From assembly GCA_003162475.1 (NCBI GenBank), contig PMOI01000009.1:62001-126000 (forward strand): a stretch of 64,000 bases of DNA, read 5' to 3'. The notes under the pieces were generated by a model that worked only from the letters and a program-made list of their open reading frames with translations, was not told the DNA's origin and did no database searches. The position numbers and the translations under genes were made by a program. Source of the DNA: Acidimicrobiaceae bacterium. GTDB taxonomy: Bacteria > Actinomycetota > Acidimicrobiia > Acidimicrobiales > RAAP-2. This document shows positions 8,805 to 17,552 of this stretch, in pieces; within the stretch, counting starts at the first letter, position 1, and each line of letters begins with the position of its first letter.

Positions 8805-8835
8805 GTAAGCGGTTACAACTCTGTAAGCGGTTACA
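8804..8835 (+). promoter_or_regulatory. Two LacI-family operators
   Basis: Two identical 14-bp near-palindromes TGTAAGCGGTTACA occupy 8804-8817 and 8822-8835, 18 bp centre to centre. They follow the LacI-family pattern TGTAA-n-CG-n-TTACA. The first overlaps the last base of the -10 box and both cover the transcription start, so bound repressor would block the promoter. They lie directly in front of the lacI-type gene, which implies autoregulation. I saw no further copy before the binding-protein or beta-glucosidase genes. Confidence 0.85.
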
Positions 8836-8868
8836 TTTAGAGTTGTAGGGGAGATTTAGGGGGGCCTG

Positions 8869-9975
8869 GTGGTCGATTCACCACCAACGATCTATGACGT
8901 TGCGAAACTTGCGGGCGTCTCGATAGCGACGGTAAGTCGAGCGCTCAACTCACTCTCGTCGGTACGCCCATCAACGCGCGCCAAGGTGATGGCCGCCATG
9001 GACGAGTTGGAGTTCGTACCCAACGCGGTCGCGCGAGGACTCTCGAGGGGAAAGCATTGGATCTTAGGACTCGTCTTCACGCGCGCCACGGTCGACAACA
9101 ACGTGCTCGTCGTCGAAGAAGCGAGTCTTCTTTACACGGACATCGTGATCCGAGGTGCCGAGACGCGCGCCGCTGAACACGGCTACTCGCTTCTCTTAAG
9201 TAGTGCCGACGACAGCCATCCTTCGGGGATGAACTCTCTCCTTAGTCTCAGTGGCACCGTCGATGGCTTGATCCTCTTGGATCGAGTGTTGGGCGACGAG
9301 GACGTGGCCTACTTGGCCCGGCGGATCCCCGTGGTCTTGCTCGCGGGTAGAGGGGACTCTCCTTCAGCAGTGACCGTACGAGTCGATAACAAACAGGCCA
9401 TGCGAAGTCTGGTCGAGCACCTCACCACGGTGCACGACATCACTCGAGTGGGCTTCGTCTCCGGCGCTAGCGCGAGCCCCGACAGCGTCGCGCGCGTCAT
9501 CGCTTTTCGCGAGGCAATTAAAGGAAGTGGCGGCACGCTGGACGACGTCGATGTCCTCGACGGCGACTGGACGTCGGCGAGCGGCGAGGCCGTCATGCAG
9601 GCCCGGCTCAACCGACCCGAACCGTTGCCCCAGGCGTTCGCCTGCGCCAATGACCAGATGGCGGTCGGCGTCATCTACGCGCTCAACGTGAGGGGGCTCA
9701 GAGTCCCCGACGACATCATCGTCACGGGCTTTGACGACATCACGCTCACGCGTTACTTCAAACCCGCGTTGACCACCATTCGTCAATCGGGCAGCCTCCT
9801 CGGCGCAGTCGCAGTCGACACGCTCGTAGCAACGCTCGACGCTTCACACGAAATCGAGCGGACTATCGTCTTGCCAACCGAGCTGGTCGTACGCGGAAGC
9901 TGCGGATGTGTCGACGAGACTGAGCCACGACTCACCCTCGCTGGCGTCTCGACGTTACGAAGCGAAGCCGGCTGA
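8869..9975 (+). CDS. LacI-family transcriptional regulator
   Basis: The 368-residue repressor has the LacI HTH and hinge (TIYDVAKLAGVSIATVSRALN..VRPSTRAKVMAAMDELEFVPNAVARGLSRG) and a periplasmic-binding-protein sensor domain with ACANDQMAVGVIYALNVRGLRVPDDIIVTGFDDI near the end. It should bind the two TGTAAGCGGTTACA sites just upstream and leave them when a sugar binds. The start is GTG behind a G-rich ribosome site. It heads a run of same-strand genes (importer, binding protein, beta-glucosidase), so the inducer is probably a beta-glucoside such as cellobiose, as with CebR-type regulators (inference). Confidence 0.93.
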   Translation: MVDSPPTIYDVAKLAGVSIATVSRALNSLSSVRPSTRAKVMAAMDELEFVPNAVARGLSRGKHWILGLVFTRATVDNNVLVVEEASLLYTDIVIRGAETRAAEHGYSLLLSSADDSHPSGMNSLLSLSGTVDGLILLDRVLGDEDVAYLARRIPVVLLAGRGDSPSAVTVRVDNKQAMRSLVEHLTTVHDITRVGFVSGASASPDSVARVIAFREAIKGSGGTLDDVDVLDGDWTSASGEAVMQARLNRPEPLPQAFACANDQMAVGVIYALNVRGLRVPDDIIVTGFDDITLTRYFKPALTTIRQSGSLLGAVAVDTLVATLDASHEIERTIVLPTELVVRGSCGCVDETEPRLTLAGVSTLRSEAG

Positions 9976-9977
9976 TC

Positions 9978-10958
9978 ATGCGAATGATCATTCGCCGACT
10001 TTCCTTGTACGCACTCACGGCGTGGGTCGCAATAACGGTGAACTTTCTCTTGCCGCGGCTGATGCCCGGCAATCCGGTGCAAACGATGATCGGAAAACTG
10101 ACAGGCCAAGTCACCGCCGCTGAGATGAATGCCATTCAACTGTCATTCGGAGGCAGTTTCAAACAAGGCCTGTTCGCGCAGTACTTCACCTACCTGACGC
10201 AGCTCTTTCACGGTAATTTTGGCTCGTCGATCACTCTCGGAGCACCGGTGGGCGCCATCCTGCGCGAATCGGTGCCGTGGACCGTTGGGCTCATCGGGGT
10301 GTCGACCATCGTCAGTTTCGCCGTGGGAACGTTCGCGGGGGCGCTCCTCGGCTGGACTCGCGGATCGCGCCTGGACTCACTCATTCCCACAGCAACCTTC
10401 TTTCAAGCAATCCCGTACTTCTTCTTGGGCACCGTGATGCTCCTCGTCTTCGCGAGTAACCTGCACTGGTTCCCCGTGCTCGGGGCCTACAGCCAGAACG
10501 CCACGCCGGGATGGAACTGGAACTTCGTGGGCAACGTCATTCGTTACGGCGAACTACCCGTCATTTCGATCGTGCTCAGCTCCATCGCGGGTTGGATGTT
10601 GGGCATGCGCAACATGATGATCACGATGGTCGGTGAGGACTTCGTGCTCATGGCCGTGGCGAAAGGCCTGCCACGGCGAAAGGTGATCATGCACGCCGCG
10701 CGTAACGCCATTCTTCCCAGCATTGCGAACCTGTCGCTCGCTATTGGCCTGGTCGTGTCGGGCGCACTATTGGTAGAACTCGTCTTCAACTACCCCGGCG
10801 TTGGTGATCTTCTCTTGCAAGCCGTTCTCAATGAGGACTACCCGCTTATTCAAGGAATCTTCTTGGTCATCACGCTCACGGTCCTCTGCGCCAATTTGAT
10901 CGCCGACGTCGTGTACCTCGCGCTCGATCCTCGAACGAGAACTGAAGCCGCGGTATGA
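9978..10958 (+). CDS. ABC transporter permease, DppB/OppB family
   Basis: This is the first of two inner-membrane permeases of an Opp/Dpp-type importer. It has 326 residues, an N-terminal helix (LYALTAWVAITVNFLLPRLMPGNP) typical of DppB, and about six membrane spans. The EAA cytoplasmic loop that contacts the ATPases is seen as VLMAVAKGLPRRKVIMHAARNAILPSI. The gene begins 2 bp after the regulator stop and overlaps the next permease by 4 bp. Opp-type systems carry peptides but also cello-oligosaccharides and beta-glucosides (for example in Thermotoga). The linked beta-glucosidase favours sugars here. Confidence 0.93.
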   Translation: MRMIIRRLSLYALTAWVAITVNFLLPRLMPGNPVQTMIGKLTGQVTAAEMNAIQLSFGGSFKQGLFAQYFTYLTQLFHGNFGSSITLGAPVGAILRESVPWTVGLIGVSTIVSFAVGTFAGALLGWTRGSRLDSLIPTATFFQAIPYFFLGTVMLLVFASNLHWFPVLGAYSQNATPGWNWNFVGNVIRYGELPVISIVLSSIAGWMLGMRNMMITMVGEDFVLMAVAKGLPRRKVIMHAARNAILPSIANLSLAIGLVVSGALLVELVFNYPGVGDLLLQAVLNEDYPLIQGIFLVITLTVLCANLIADVVYLALDPRTRTEAAV

Positions 10959-11923
10959 AGGTCTTGCGTCTACCCAAGTCGCCCAAGGTTCTCTTGGGGC
11001 TCGGCATCTTGGGCTTCTTCATCCTGATGACGATCATCGGCCCGTGGCTCGCCCCCTACAACCCGAGTGCGACGAACTTTGCGGCGAATCTCACGCCCTC
11101 GGCGCACCACTGGCTCGGTACCACGAGCCTCGGTCAAGACATTTACTCTCAACTACTCGTCGGCGCGCGCGCCACCATGGTCGTAGCACTGCTAGCAGGA
11201 CTCGTGGCCACGATTCTTTCGGTGACCATCGGCGTCGCCGCGGGCTATCTCGGAGGCCTATCCGACGACGGACTTTCGTTACTGTCCAACGTCTTCCTCG
11301 CTATTCCCGGATTGCCGCTCCTCATCGTCATCGACAGTTACCTGCCCGTGAACAGTCGCTCCAACACCTTCGTGATCGGTCTCATCATCAGCCTCACCGG
11401 GTGGGCCTGGGGGGCACGTGTTCTTCGGGCCCAGACGATGTCACTTCGCAACCGAGACTTCGTCGAAGCAGCGCGCATTATCGGAGAAAAGCGCCACCGC
11501 ATCATGTTCAGCGAAATCGCGCCCAATCTGCTGCCGGTTCTCGCGTCATCGTTCCTGTTCACGGTCCTCTACGCAATAGGCGCCTACGTGACGCTCGCCT
11601 ACATCGGTCTGACCAGCACCGCGGTCTGGAACTGGGGCACGATGCTCTACTGGGCTCAAGCGAACAACGCACCGCTGTCGAACGAGTGGTACTGGTTCGT
11701 GCCGCCAGGCATCTGCATTGCGCTCGTCGGCACCGGTCTCGCGCTCGTGAACTTCGGTATCGACGAGTTCATCAATCCCCGACTTCGTGCCGGGGGTCTG
11801 ACGTCGCGCCAGCGCCGCAAACTAGGACTGCCTCGCCGCGTCCGCCTCGGTCTCACGCCCGTGCTTCGCCCCGCGAAGGCGCCACGCGTCAGTACGGCGC
11901 CAGCGAAATTGGTGAGCCAATGA
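10955..11923 (+). CDS. ABC transporter permease, DppC/OppC family
   Basis: The second permease has 322 residues, with the OppC N-terminal membrane helix (VLLGLGILGFFILMTIIGPWLAPYNP), the GTTSLGQDIYSQLLVGARATM signature and an EAA loop (RDFVEAARIIGEKRHRIMFSEIAPNLLPVL). Start and stop overlap its neighbours by 4 bp on both sides (ATGA), which points to translational coupling and equal subunit amounts. The C-terminal 40 residues are basic (SRQRRKLGLPRRVRLG) and probably cytoplasmic. Confidence 0.93.
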   Translation: MKVLRLPKSPKVLLGLGILGFFILMTIIGPWLAPYNPSATNFAANLTPSAHHWLGTTSLGQDIYSQLLVGARATMVVALLAGLVATILSVTIGVAAGYLGGLSDDGLSLLSNVFLAIPGLPLLIVIDSYLPVNSRSNTFVIGLIISLTGWAWGARVLRAQTMSLRNRDFVEAARIIGEKRHRIMFSEIAPNLLPVLASSFLFTVLYAIGAYVTLAYIGLTSTAVWNWGTMLYWAQANNAPLSNEWYWFVPPGICIALVGTGLALVNFGIDEFINPRLRAGGLTSRQRRKLGLPRRVRLGLTPVLRPAKAPRVSTAPAKLVSQ

Positions 11924-13095
11924 GCGCCGACACCTTCGACATTCAAGCGGTCTCGCCAATGAGAGAGGGACCCGCGGAACGAAAGGGCAACGCTGTGGCG
12001 AACGTCGAACGCAGCGAGTTCGTACTTGAGGTCAATAACTTCAGCGTGGACTATGGTGTGGGCGAGAACATGGTGCGCGCCGTGAACGACGTGACCCTTC
12101 ATCTGCGACGTTCGAAGGTCCTCGGCGTCGCTGGAGAGAGCGGTTCGGGAAAGTCCACCTTGGTCTACGCCATGACGCGTCTGTTGCGAGCGCCGGGGGT
12201 GATCAGCGGAGGATCCGTGACCCTCAACTTCACCAGCCGCGACGACGAAAAGGAGTTCACGACACTGAACCTCGTGACGGCGAGTGAGAAGGAACTGAGA
12301 AAGATTCGCTGGTCGCACGTCTCGATCGTCCTACAGAGTGCCCTCAGCGCGTTGAATCCAGTGCTTCGTGTCGGACGAGAGTTCGACGAAGTCCTCAAGA
12401 CACACCGACCGGACATGTCGAAGGCTCAGCGCCGCGCGCGGGCCGTTGAGTTGCTCACGATGGTCGGTCTTAACGACGATCGCTTGGCTCGATACCCGCA
12501 CGAACTCTCCGGCGGCCAACGCCAGAGGATCATGATCGCCCTCGCGCTCGCGCTGGACCCCGATCTCGTCATCATGGACGAGCCCACGACCGCGCTCGAC
12601 GTCGTGACACAGCGCGAGATCATCTCTGAGCTCCACGACTTGCGTTCGCGCTTTGGCTTCGCGTTGATCTTCATCACCCACGACCTTTCACTGCTCGTTG
12701 AACTCGCCGATGAGATCGTCGTGATGTACGCCGGGGAGATCGTCGAGCGCGCTGGCGCCAGCGAACTCTACGAAGCGCCGCGTCACCCCTACACCTTGGG
12801 TCTGCTCAACTCATTTCCACCCTTGCACGGCCCGCGGCGCGAACTGTCGGGCATTCCCGGTTCGCCACCGGACCTTTCGGACTTACCCGCGGGCTGCAAT
12901 TTCTACCCCCGATGTCCGTTCGCGATGTCGCGCTGCGAGAACGAGGCGCCCGCGCTCACGGCCATCGAGAACTCGGATCGAAGTGTCGCGTGCTGGCTGC
13001 ACTCTTCGGACTCGTCGGTCCCCGTACCCGTCGAACTCTCACGTACAGTGAACCCCGCGCGAAATCCCGTGACCACGTTGAAGGAGAGGCCGTGA
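11920..13095 (+). CDS. ABC transporter ATPase, DppD/OppD family
   Basis: This is one of the two ATPases that drive the importer. It has Walker A (GESGSGKST), a Q-loop (SIVLQSALSALNPVLRVG), the ABC signature LSGGQRQRI, Walker B (LVIMDEPTTALD) and the H-loop (ITHDLSLL), followed by the oligopeptide/dipeptide C-terminal module with the Cys cluster CNFYPRCPFAMSRCENEAPA that binds an iron-sulfur cluster in relatives. The ORF is open to 11044, but the start is set to ATG 11920, which overlaps the previous stop as ATGA. The first 35 residues before VLEVNNFSVDYG are extra compared with the family, and GTG at 11995 is an alternative. Confidence 0.93.
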   Translation: MSADTFDIQAVSPMREGPAERKGNAVANVERSEFVLEVNNFSVDYGVGENMVRAVNDVTLHLRRSKVLGVAGESGSGKSTLVYAMTRLLRAPGVISGGSVTLNFTSRDDEKEFTTLNLVTASEKELRKIRWSHVSIVLQSALSALNPVLRVGREFDEVLKTHRPDMSKAQRRARAVELLTMVGLNDDRLARYPHELSGGQRQRIMIALALALDPDLVIMDEPTTALDVVTQREIISELHDLRSRFGFALIFITHDLSLLVELADEIVVMYAGEIVERAGASELYEAPRHPYTLGLLNSFPPLHGPRRELSGIPGSPPDLSDLPAGCNFYPRCPFAMSRCENEAPALTAIENSDRSVACWLHSSDSSVPVPVELSRTVNPARNPVTTLKERP

Positions 13096-14141
13096 GCGAA
13101 GCGGTTCTCTCTCCGGCGCAGTTGAGCGCCCGTCACTTGACGCGTCACTTCACGACGCGCGTGCCCGGGCGGTTCCTGACCGCCAAACGCGTCGTGCGTG
13201 CCGTCGACGACGTGAGCCTCGACCTCTTCGAGGGCCGCGTGACGGCGGTCGTGGGCGAGAGCGGTTCGGGCAAGTCGGTGCTCGCGAGAATGCTGGCTCG
13301 GATCGTCACGCCGACGTCGGGCGAGTTGGTCCTTGAGGGAAGCCCCATTCCGGTGCGCTCGAAGCGGACCCTCGACTACGCCGCCAAGGTGCAGTTGGTC
13401 CTTCAAGACCCGTACGCCTCGATCAATCCCGTCCACCGCATCCGCCACAGCCTGGAGCGTCCACTACTAATCCACGGCGCGAACAAGGGTGAGGTCGAAA
13501 CACTCGCCAAGGCCGCGCTGTCGCGAGTCTCTCTCGATCCGCCCGAGCGATTCGTGGACCGCTACCCCCACGAACTCTCCGGCGGTCAGCTCCAGCGGGT
13601 GTCAATCGCCCGTGCTCTGTGCGTGAAGCCGGACGTCCTGCTCGCCGATGAGCCGATCTCCATGCTGGATGTCTCGGTGCGCCTCGGTATCTTGAACCTC
13701 TTGCGAGGACTGTGCGACGACGAACGCCTCGCCATTTTGTACATCACGCACGACATCGCCTCGGCGCGTTACATCGCCGACGAAACGATCGTGATGTACG
13801 CGGGCCAGATCGTCGAGCGTTCTCGTGGTACGGCCCTGGTGGACGAACCCACCCATCCCTACACCCAGCTCCTGATCTCGTCGGTCCCCGATCCCTCCGA
13901 TCCGACGAGCCAAGATCCCCAAAAGAGGGAGCACGCGACGTTCGAGGTAGCGAACGTCGGATGTCGTTTCGCACCACGATGCCCCTTCGCGATGGACGTC
14001 TGTCGCACTGACGATCCACCAGATTTCATAGTCGGTGAGGACCACACCTCGCACTGCTGGTTGCACGCGAGCGAGCCCGAAGCCGCGGTCGAGGTGGCGC
14101 CACCAAAGCGCCGACGAGAGGGGGAACCGACGAAGGCATGA
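13092..14141 (+). CDS. ABC transporter ATPase, DppF/OppF family
   Basis: The second importer ATPase has about 349 residues, with Walker A GESGSGKSV, Q-loop VQLVLQDPYASINPVH, signature LSGGQLQRV, Walker B VLLADEPISMLD, H-loop YITHDIASARYIAD and the C-terminal module with CRFAPRCPFAMDVCRTDDP. Signature and Walker motifs are complete, so both ATPases should be active. GTG at 13092 overlaps the dppD stop (GTGA) and has AAGGAGAGG just before it; the longer open frame from 12912 is rejected. The binding-protein gene follows after 162 bp, in which I see no convincing promoter. Confidence 0.93.
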   Translation: MSEAVLSPAQLSARHLTRHFTTRVPGRFLTAKRVVRAVDDVSLDLFEGRVTAVVGESGSGKSVLARMLARIVTPTSGELVLEGSPIPVRSKRTLDYAAKVQLVLQDPYASINPVHRIRHSLERPLLIHGANKGEVETLAKAALSRVSLDPPERFVDRYPHELSGGQLQRVSIARALCVKPDVLLADEPISMLDVSVRLGILNLLRGLCDDERLAILYITHDIASARYIADETIVMYAGQIVERSRGTALVDEPTHPYTQLLISSVPDPSDPTSQDPQKREHATFEVANVGCRFAPRCPFAMDVCRTDDPPDFIVGEDHTSHCWLHASEPEAAVEVAPPKRRREGEPTKA

Positions 14142-14303
14142 TGACGACCATTTAGTTGGGCTCACGACTGACGACAAGGTCGGGCGCGGGCCCACACGAG
14201 AACGCGAAGGTCCAACCGGCCTCGCGTCGTGCAATACGGACCCACACGGTTCATAAAGACGTCGGCGAAAGCCGGCTGGACACTATCAATATAAAGGATA
14301 CGT

Positions 14304-15971
14304 ATGTTTAGGAAAACAGGAGTTGTTTTAACCGCCCTGTCGTGCTTGACGCTCGGCATAGTGGCGGTGGCCGTTGGTACGGCGTCCGCGTCGACCAGTT
14401 CGGTGTTGACCCTCGAGGGAAATACCGGAGTGACCTTCACCAATAATTTCAATCCCTTTGACTCGAGTTCTTTCGCGGAGCAGTTGAGCGTTCGCTCACT
14501 CGTGAACGAACCGCTGTTCGAGTTCGACACGTTGAAAGCCAACACGCAGTACCCGTGGCTCGCGACCAGTTACGCGTGGAGCAACGGGGGCAAGACGCTG
14601 ACCTTCCAACTTCGCAAGGGAGTCAAATGGAGTGACGGCAAGGCGTTCACCTCGGCCGACGTGGCCTTCACGTTCGACCTCTTGAACCGCGTGCCCGCTG
14701 CCAACGTCTACGGCGTGCCGAAGATGTCGAGTAACGCGACGACCAAGGGCAAGTACACGGTGATACTGCACTACGCGGCACCTCAGTACTTGAACATCAC
14801 GGCGATCGCTGGCACGGCACTGATCGTGGCTCAGCACGTCTGGTCCAAGGTCTCCAATCCGGCGACAGCCGTCTTGACGAAGACCATCGGCACCGGTCCT
14901 TACGTCTTGAGCAGCTACTCGTCGACGGTGGTGAAGTACAAGGCCAACCCCCACTACTGGGGTGGCAAGCCAGCGGCGGCTGGGATCAACGTCCCCGCGT
15001 ACTCCTCGAACACGTCGGCGGCCACTGCACTGGCCGATGGTCAGCTGACCTGGGCGGGTAACGACATCGCCAACGTGAACCAGATCTTCGTGGACAAGAA
15101 TCCCAAGACCAACCACATCTACTTCGCGCCGGGTAGCACCGTCACGTTGGAGTTCAACGTCACGGGCACGGGTCCGCTCAGCGACCCGGCCGTTCGCCAA
15201 GCCATCAGTGTTGGTATCGACCGTTCGGCGCTGTCCGTGAAGGGTGAGACGGGCTACGAGAAGCCCGCGACCTCGTCGGGTGCGCTCATCTTGCCGAACC
15301 AGGCTTCGTACCTATCTTCGTCACTCTCCAACGACATCTCCGCGACGTCGGACCCGAGCAAGGTCGCGTCGATCTTGACCGCGGACGGTTACGCGAAGGA
15401 CGCGAGCGGTTTCTACGCGAAGAATGGCGTGGAGATCAAGTTCTCAGTCGAAGATCCGACGGCGTACTCGGACTACTACGCCGACGACCAGTTGATGTCG
15501 AACGAACTCCAAGCGGAGGGAATCAACTGCACGGTGGACGGGGTACAGGCCTCACAGTGGTACACCGATTCAGCCGACGGCAACTTCCAGACGATCATCC
15601 ACTGGGGTAACGGTGGCTCAAGCCCGTTTGTGCAGTTCGACAACTGGCTCGACTACACCCTCTCGGCCCCAGTCGGAACCTCGGCGAACAGTGACTACGG
15701 GCGATACAACTCGTCGTCTGCACAAGCGGCTCTAACGACGCTTGAGAACACGAACCCCTCCAACGTGAGCGCGCTGAAGACGGCCGTGACGTCGTTGGAG
15801 AACCTCGTGTCGACGCAGGTACCGGTGGCACCGCTGCTCTACGGCGCGGACTGGGACGAGTACTCAACGGCGAGCTTCACGGGATTCGTGACAGCAGCGA
15901 ACCCCTACGCCGACCCGTCACCTGGTGACCCGCAGTTGCCGCTGATCCTCATGCGCCTGAAGAAGGCGTAA
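14304..15971 (+). CDS. ABC transporter solute-binding protein, family 5
   Basis: This 555-residue extracellular binding protein should deliver substrate to the importer. It has a Sec signal peptide (GVVLTALSCLTLGIVAVAVGTASASTSS) without a lipobox Cys, and family 5 signatures such as WLATSYAWSNGGKTLTFQLRKGVKWSDGKAFTSADVAFTFDLL, TGPYVLSSYSSTVVKYKANPHYWGG and VRQAISVGIDRSAL. The lack of a lipid anchor is unusual for a Gram-positive binding protein, where most are lipoproteins, and suggests release into the cell-wall space or another retention mechanism. The substrate is inferred as a beta-linked oligosaccharide from the neighbouring beta-glucosidase. Confidence 0.92.
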   Translation: MFRKTGVVLTALSCLTLGIVAVAVGTASASTSSVLTLEGNTGVTFTNNFNPFDSSSFAEQLSVRSLVNEPLFEFDTLKANTQYPWLATSYAWSNGGKTLTFQLRKGVKWSDGKAFTSADVAFTFDLLNRVPAANVYGVPKMSSNATTKGKYTVILHYAAPQYLNITAIAGTALIVAQHVWSKVSNPATAVLTKTIGTGPYVLSSYSSTVVKYKANPHYWGGKPAAAGINVPAYSSNTSAATALADGQLTWAGNDIANVNQIFVDKNPKTNHIYFAPGSTVTLEFNVTGTGPLSDPAVRQAISVGIDRSALSVKGETGYEKPATSSGALILPNQASYLSSSLSNDISATSDPSKVASILTADGYAKDASGFYAKNGVEIKFSVEDPTAYSDYYADDQLMSNELQAEGINCTVDGVQASQWYTDSADGNFQTIIHWGNGGSSPFVQFDNWLDYTLSAPVGTSANSDYGRYNSSSAQAALTTLENTNPSNVSALKTAVTSLENLVSTQVPVAPLLYGADWDEYSTASFTGFVTAANPYADPSPGDPQLPLILMRLKKA

Positions 15972-15979
15972 CCAACTCG

Positions 15980-16027
15980 TCTACGCGCGGCCTCGCCTCA
16001 CTCCAACCCGGTGAGGCCGCGCGTAGA
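15980..16027 (+). terminator. 15-bp perfect stem between binding protein and beta-glucosidase genes
   Basis: The arms 15980-15994 (TCTACGCGCGGCCTC) and 16013-16027 are perfectly complementary, with an 18-base loop that can itself pair (GCCTCAC with GTGAGGC) in a competing fold. No T-run follows. It may act as a partial terminator or as an mRNA 3' stabiliser, giving more binding protein than beta-glucosidase, as in many binding-protein operons. Confidence 0.6.
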
Positions 16028-16073
16028 GGTATCAGCATAATTTCACGACAATCTATGAGGAGACGCAGCAACT

Positions 16074-17522
16074 ATGAGCACTTCAGGCTCGAGAATCACC
16101 GATCACACTCGCCCATTCCCACCAGGGTTTCTCTGGGGTACCGCGACGGCCTCGTATCAGATAGAAGGCGCCGCGACCGTTGACGGGCGTGGTCCTTCGA
16201 TCTGGGACACCTTCAGTCACCGACCCGGCGCGGTATGGAACGGCGACACCGGCGACGTGGCCTGCGACCACTACCACCGCATGACCCAAGACCTCGATCT
16301 CTTGGGCGAACTCGGGGTGGGCGCGTATCGCTTCTCGGTCGCGTGGCCCCGCGTCCAACCCACGGGCCGAGGACCGGCAAATCAACTTGGCCTCGATTTC
16401 TATCGTCGACTCGTTGATGGTCTGCTCGAACGCAACATCGAGCCCACGGTCACTCTCTATCACTGGGACTTGCCCCAACCTCTCGAGGATGCGGGCGGTT
16501 GGTGCGTGCGTGACACCGCCGAGCGCTTTGCCGAGTACGTCGACATCGTCGCCAGGGCCCTCGGTGACGACGTCGAGCGATGGATCACACTCAATGAGCC
16601 GTGGTGTTCGTCGTGGCTCGGCTACGGTGCTGGGCGCCACGCGCCAGGTCTCCACGACATTGGTAAGGCCGCCGCGGCGAATCACCATCTCCTTCTCGCC
16701 CACGGTATGGCCGTACCCATTCTTCGATCCGCCGTTCCTTTGGCGAAAGTCGGGATAACGCTCAATCTGGGTGATCATCGTCCCGGCTCGCAGCACGAGT
16801 TGGATATCGCGGCGGCGCAGCGCGCCGACGGAAATCTCAATCGACTCTTCCTCGAGCCGCTCTTTCGAGGCAGCTATCCCGAAGACATGTTGGCGCACTA
16901 CGCGACGTCGCAACCGGGATTCTCGGTGATCCAAGACGGTGATCTGAAGATCATCTCCCAGCCTCTGGACTTTCTGGGCGTGAACTACTACTTCCCGTCC
17001 ACCGTGGTTGACGAGTCGCGGGCCACCGAAGCTCGACTCGCTGGGTACTTCGTGGCACCAGATGAACAGTTCCCCGACCTTCGCGTTCGATCAGTCGAGA
17101 CGCCGGGTCGCGATAAGACCGCCATGGACTGGGAGATTGAAGCGTCGGGCTTGACTGCCCTGCTCGTGCGCATCCGAGACGAATACACCACGCTGCCGAT
17201 TTACGTCACTGAAAATGGAGCAGCGTTTGACGACTACGTCGATCCCAACGGACAAGTGCTCGATCACAATCGGGTGGCGTACCTCCAAGAGCACATCTCG
17301 GCAGTGCACGACGCCATTGATGCGGGCGTCAACGTCCAGGGTTACTTCGTGTGGAGTCTGCTCGACAACTTCGAATGGGCTTATGGTTACTCGCGACGAT
17401 TCGGCATCATATGGATCGACTTTCCCACGGGTGAACGCCTCACCAAGCAGAGTTTCCATTGGTACCGTGACACGATCCAGTCCAACTCGGTGGAGTACGC
17501 GACGTCGGTGGGAAGCGGTTAG
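16074..17522 (+). CDS. Beta-glucosidase, glycoside hydrolase family 1
   Basis: The 482-residue retaining hydrolase splits cellobiose and other beta-glucosides to glucose. GH1 features are complete: N-terminal FPPGFLWGTATASYQIEGA, acid/base Glu175 in TLNEPW, nucleophile Glu380 in YVTENGA, and the aglycone-side WSLLDNFEWAYGYSRRFGIIWID. There is no signal peptide, so it acts in the cytoplasm after uptake. It has its own ribosome site (GAGGAG) 102 bp after the binding-protein gene. Together with the LacI regulator and importer it forms a closed import-and-cleave module, and a ROK glucokinase that could use the glucose is encoded at 52852-53823. Confidence 0.95.
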   Translation: MSTSGSRITDHTRPFPPGFLWGTATASYQIEGAATVDGRGPSIWDTFSHRPGAVWNGDTGDVACDHYHRMTQDLDLLGELGVGAYRFSVAWPRVQPTGRGPANQLGLDFYRRLVDGLLERNIEPTVTLYHWDLPQPLEDAGGWCVRDTAERFAEYVDIVARALGDDVERWITLNEPWCSSWLGYGAGRHAPGLHDIGKAAAANHHLLLAHGMAVPILRSAVPLAKVGITLNLGDHRPGSQHELDIAAAQRADGNLNRLFLEPLFRGSYPEDMLAHYATSQPGFSVIQDGDLKIISQPLDFLGVNYYFPSTVVDESRATEARLAGYFVAPDEQFPDLRVRSVETPGRDKTAMDWEIEASGLTALLVRIRDEYTTLPIYVTENGAAFDDYVDPNGQVLDHNRVAYLQEHISAVHDAIDAGVNVQGYFVWSLLDNFEWAYGYSRRFGIIWIDFPTGERLTKQSFHWYRDTIQSNSVEYATSVGSG

Positions 17523-17552
17523 GTCGACGCCACCAACGCCAGAAGACGCCGA

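Noticed and set aside
11044..11919. Long N-terminal extension of the DppD ATPase
   Set aside because: This part is an Arg-rich out-of-frame reading of the permease gene; the ATG at 11920 overlaps its stop.
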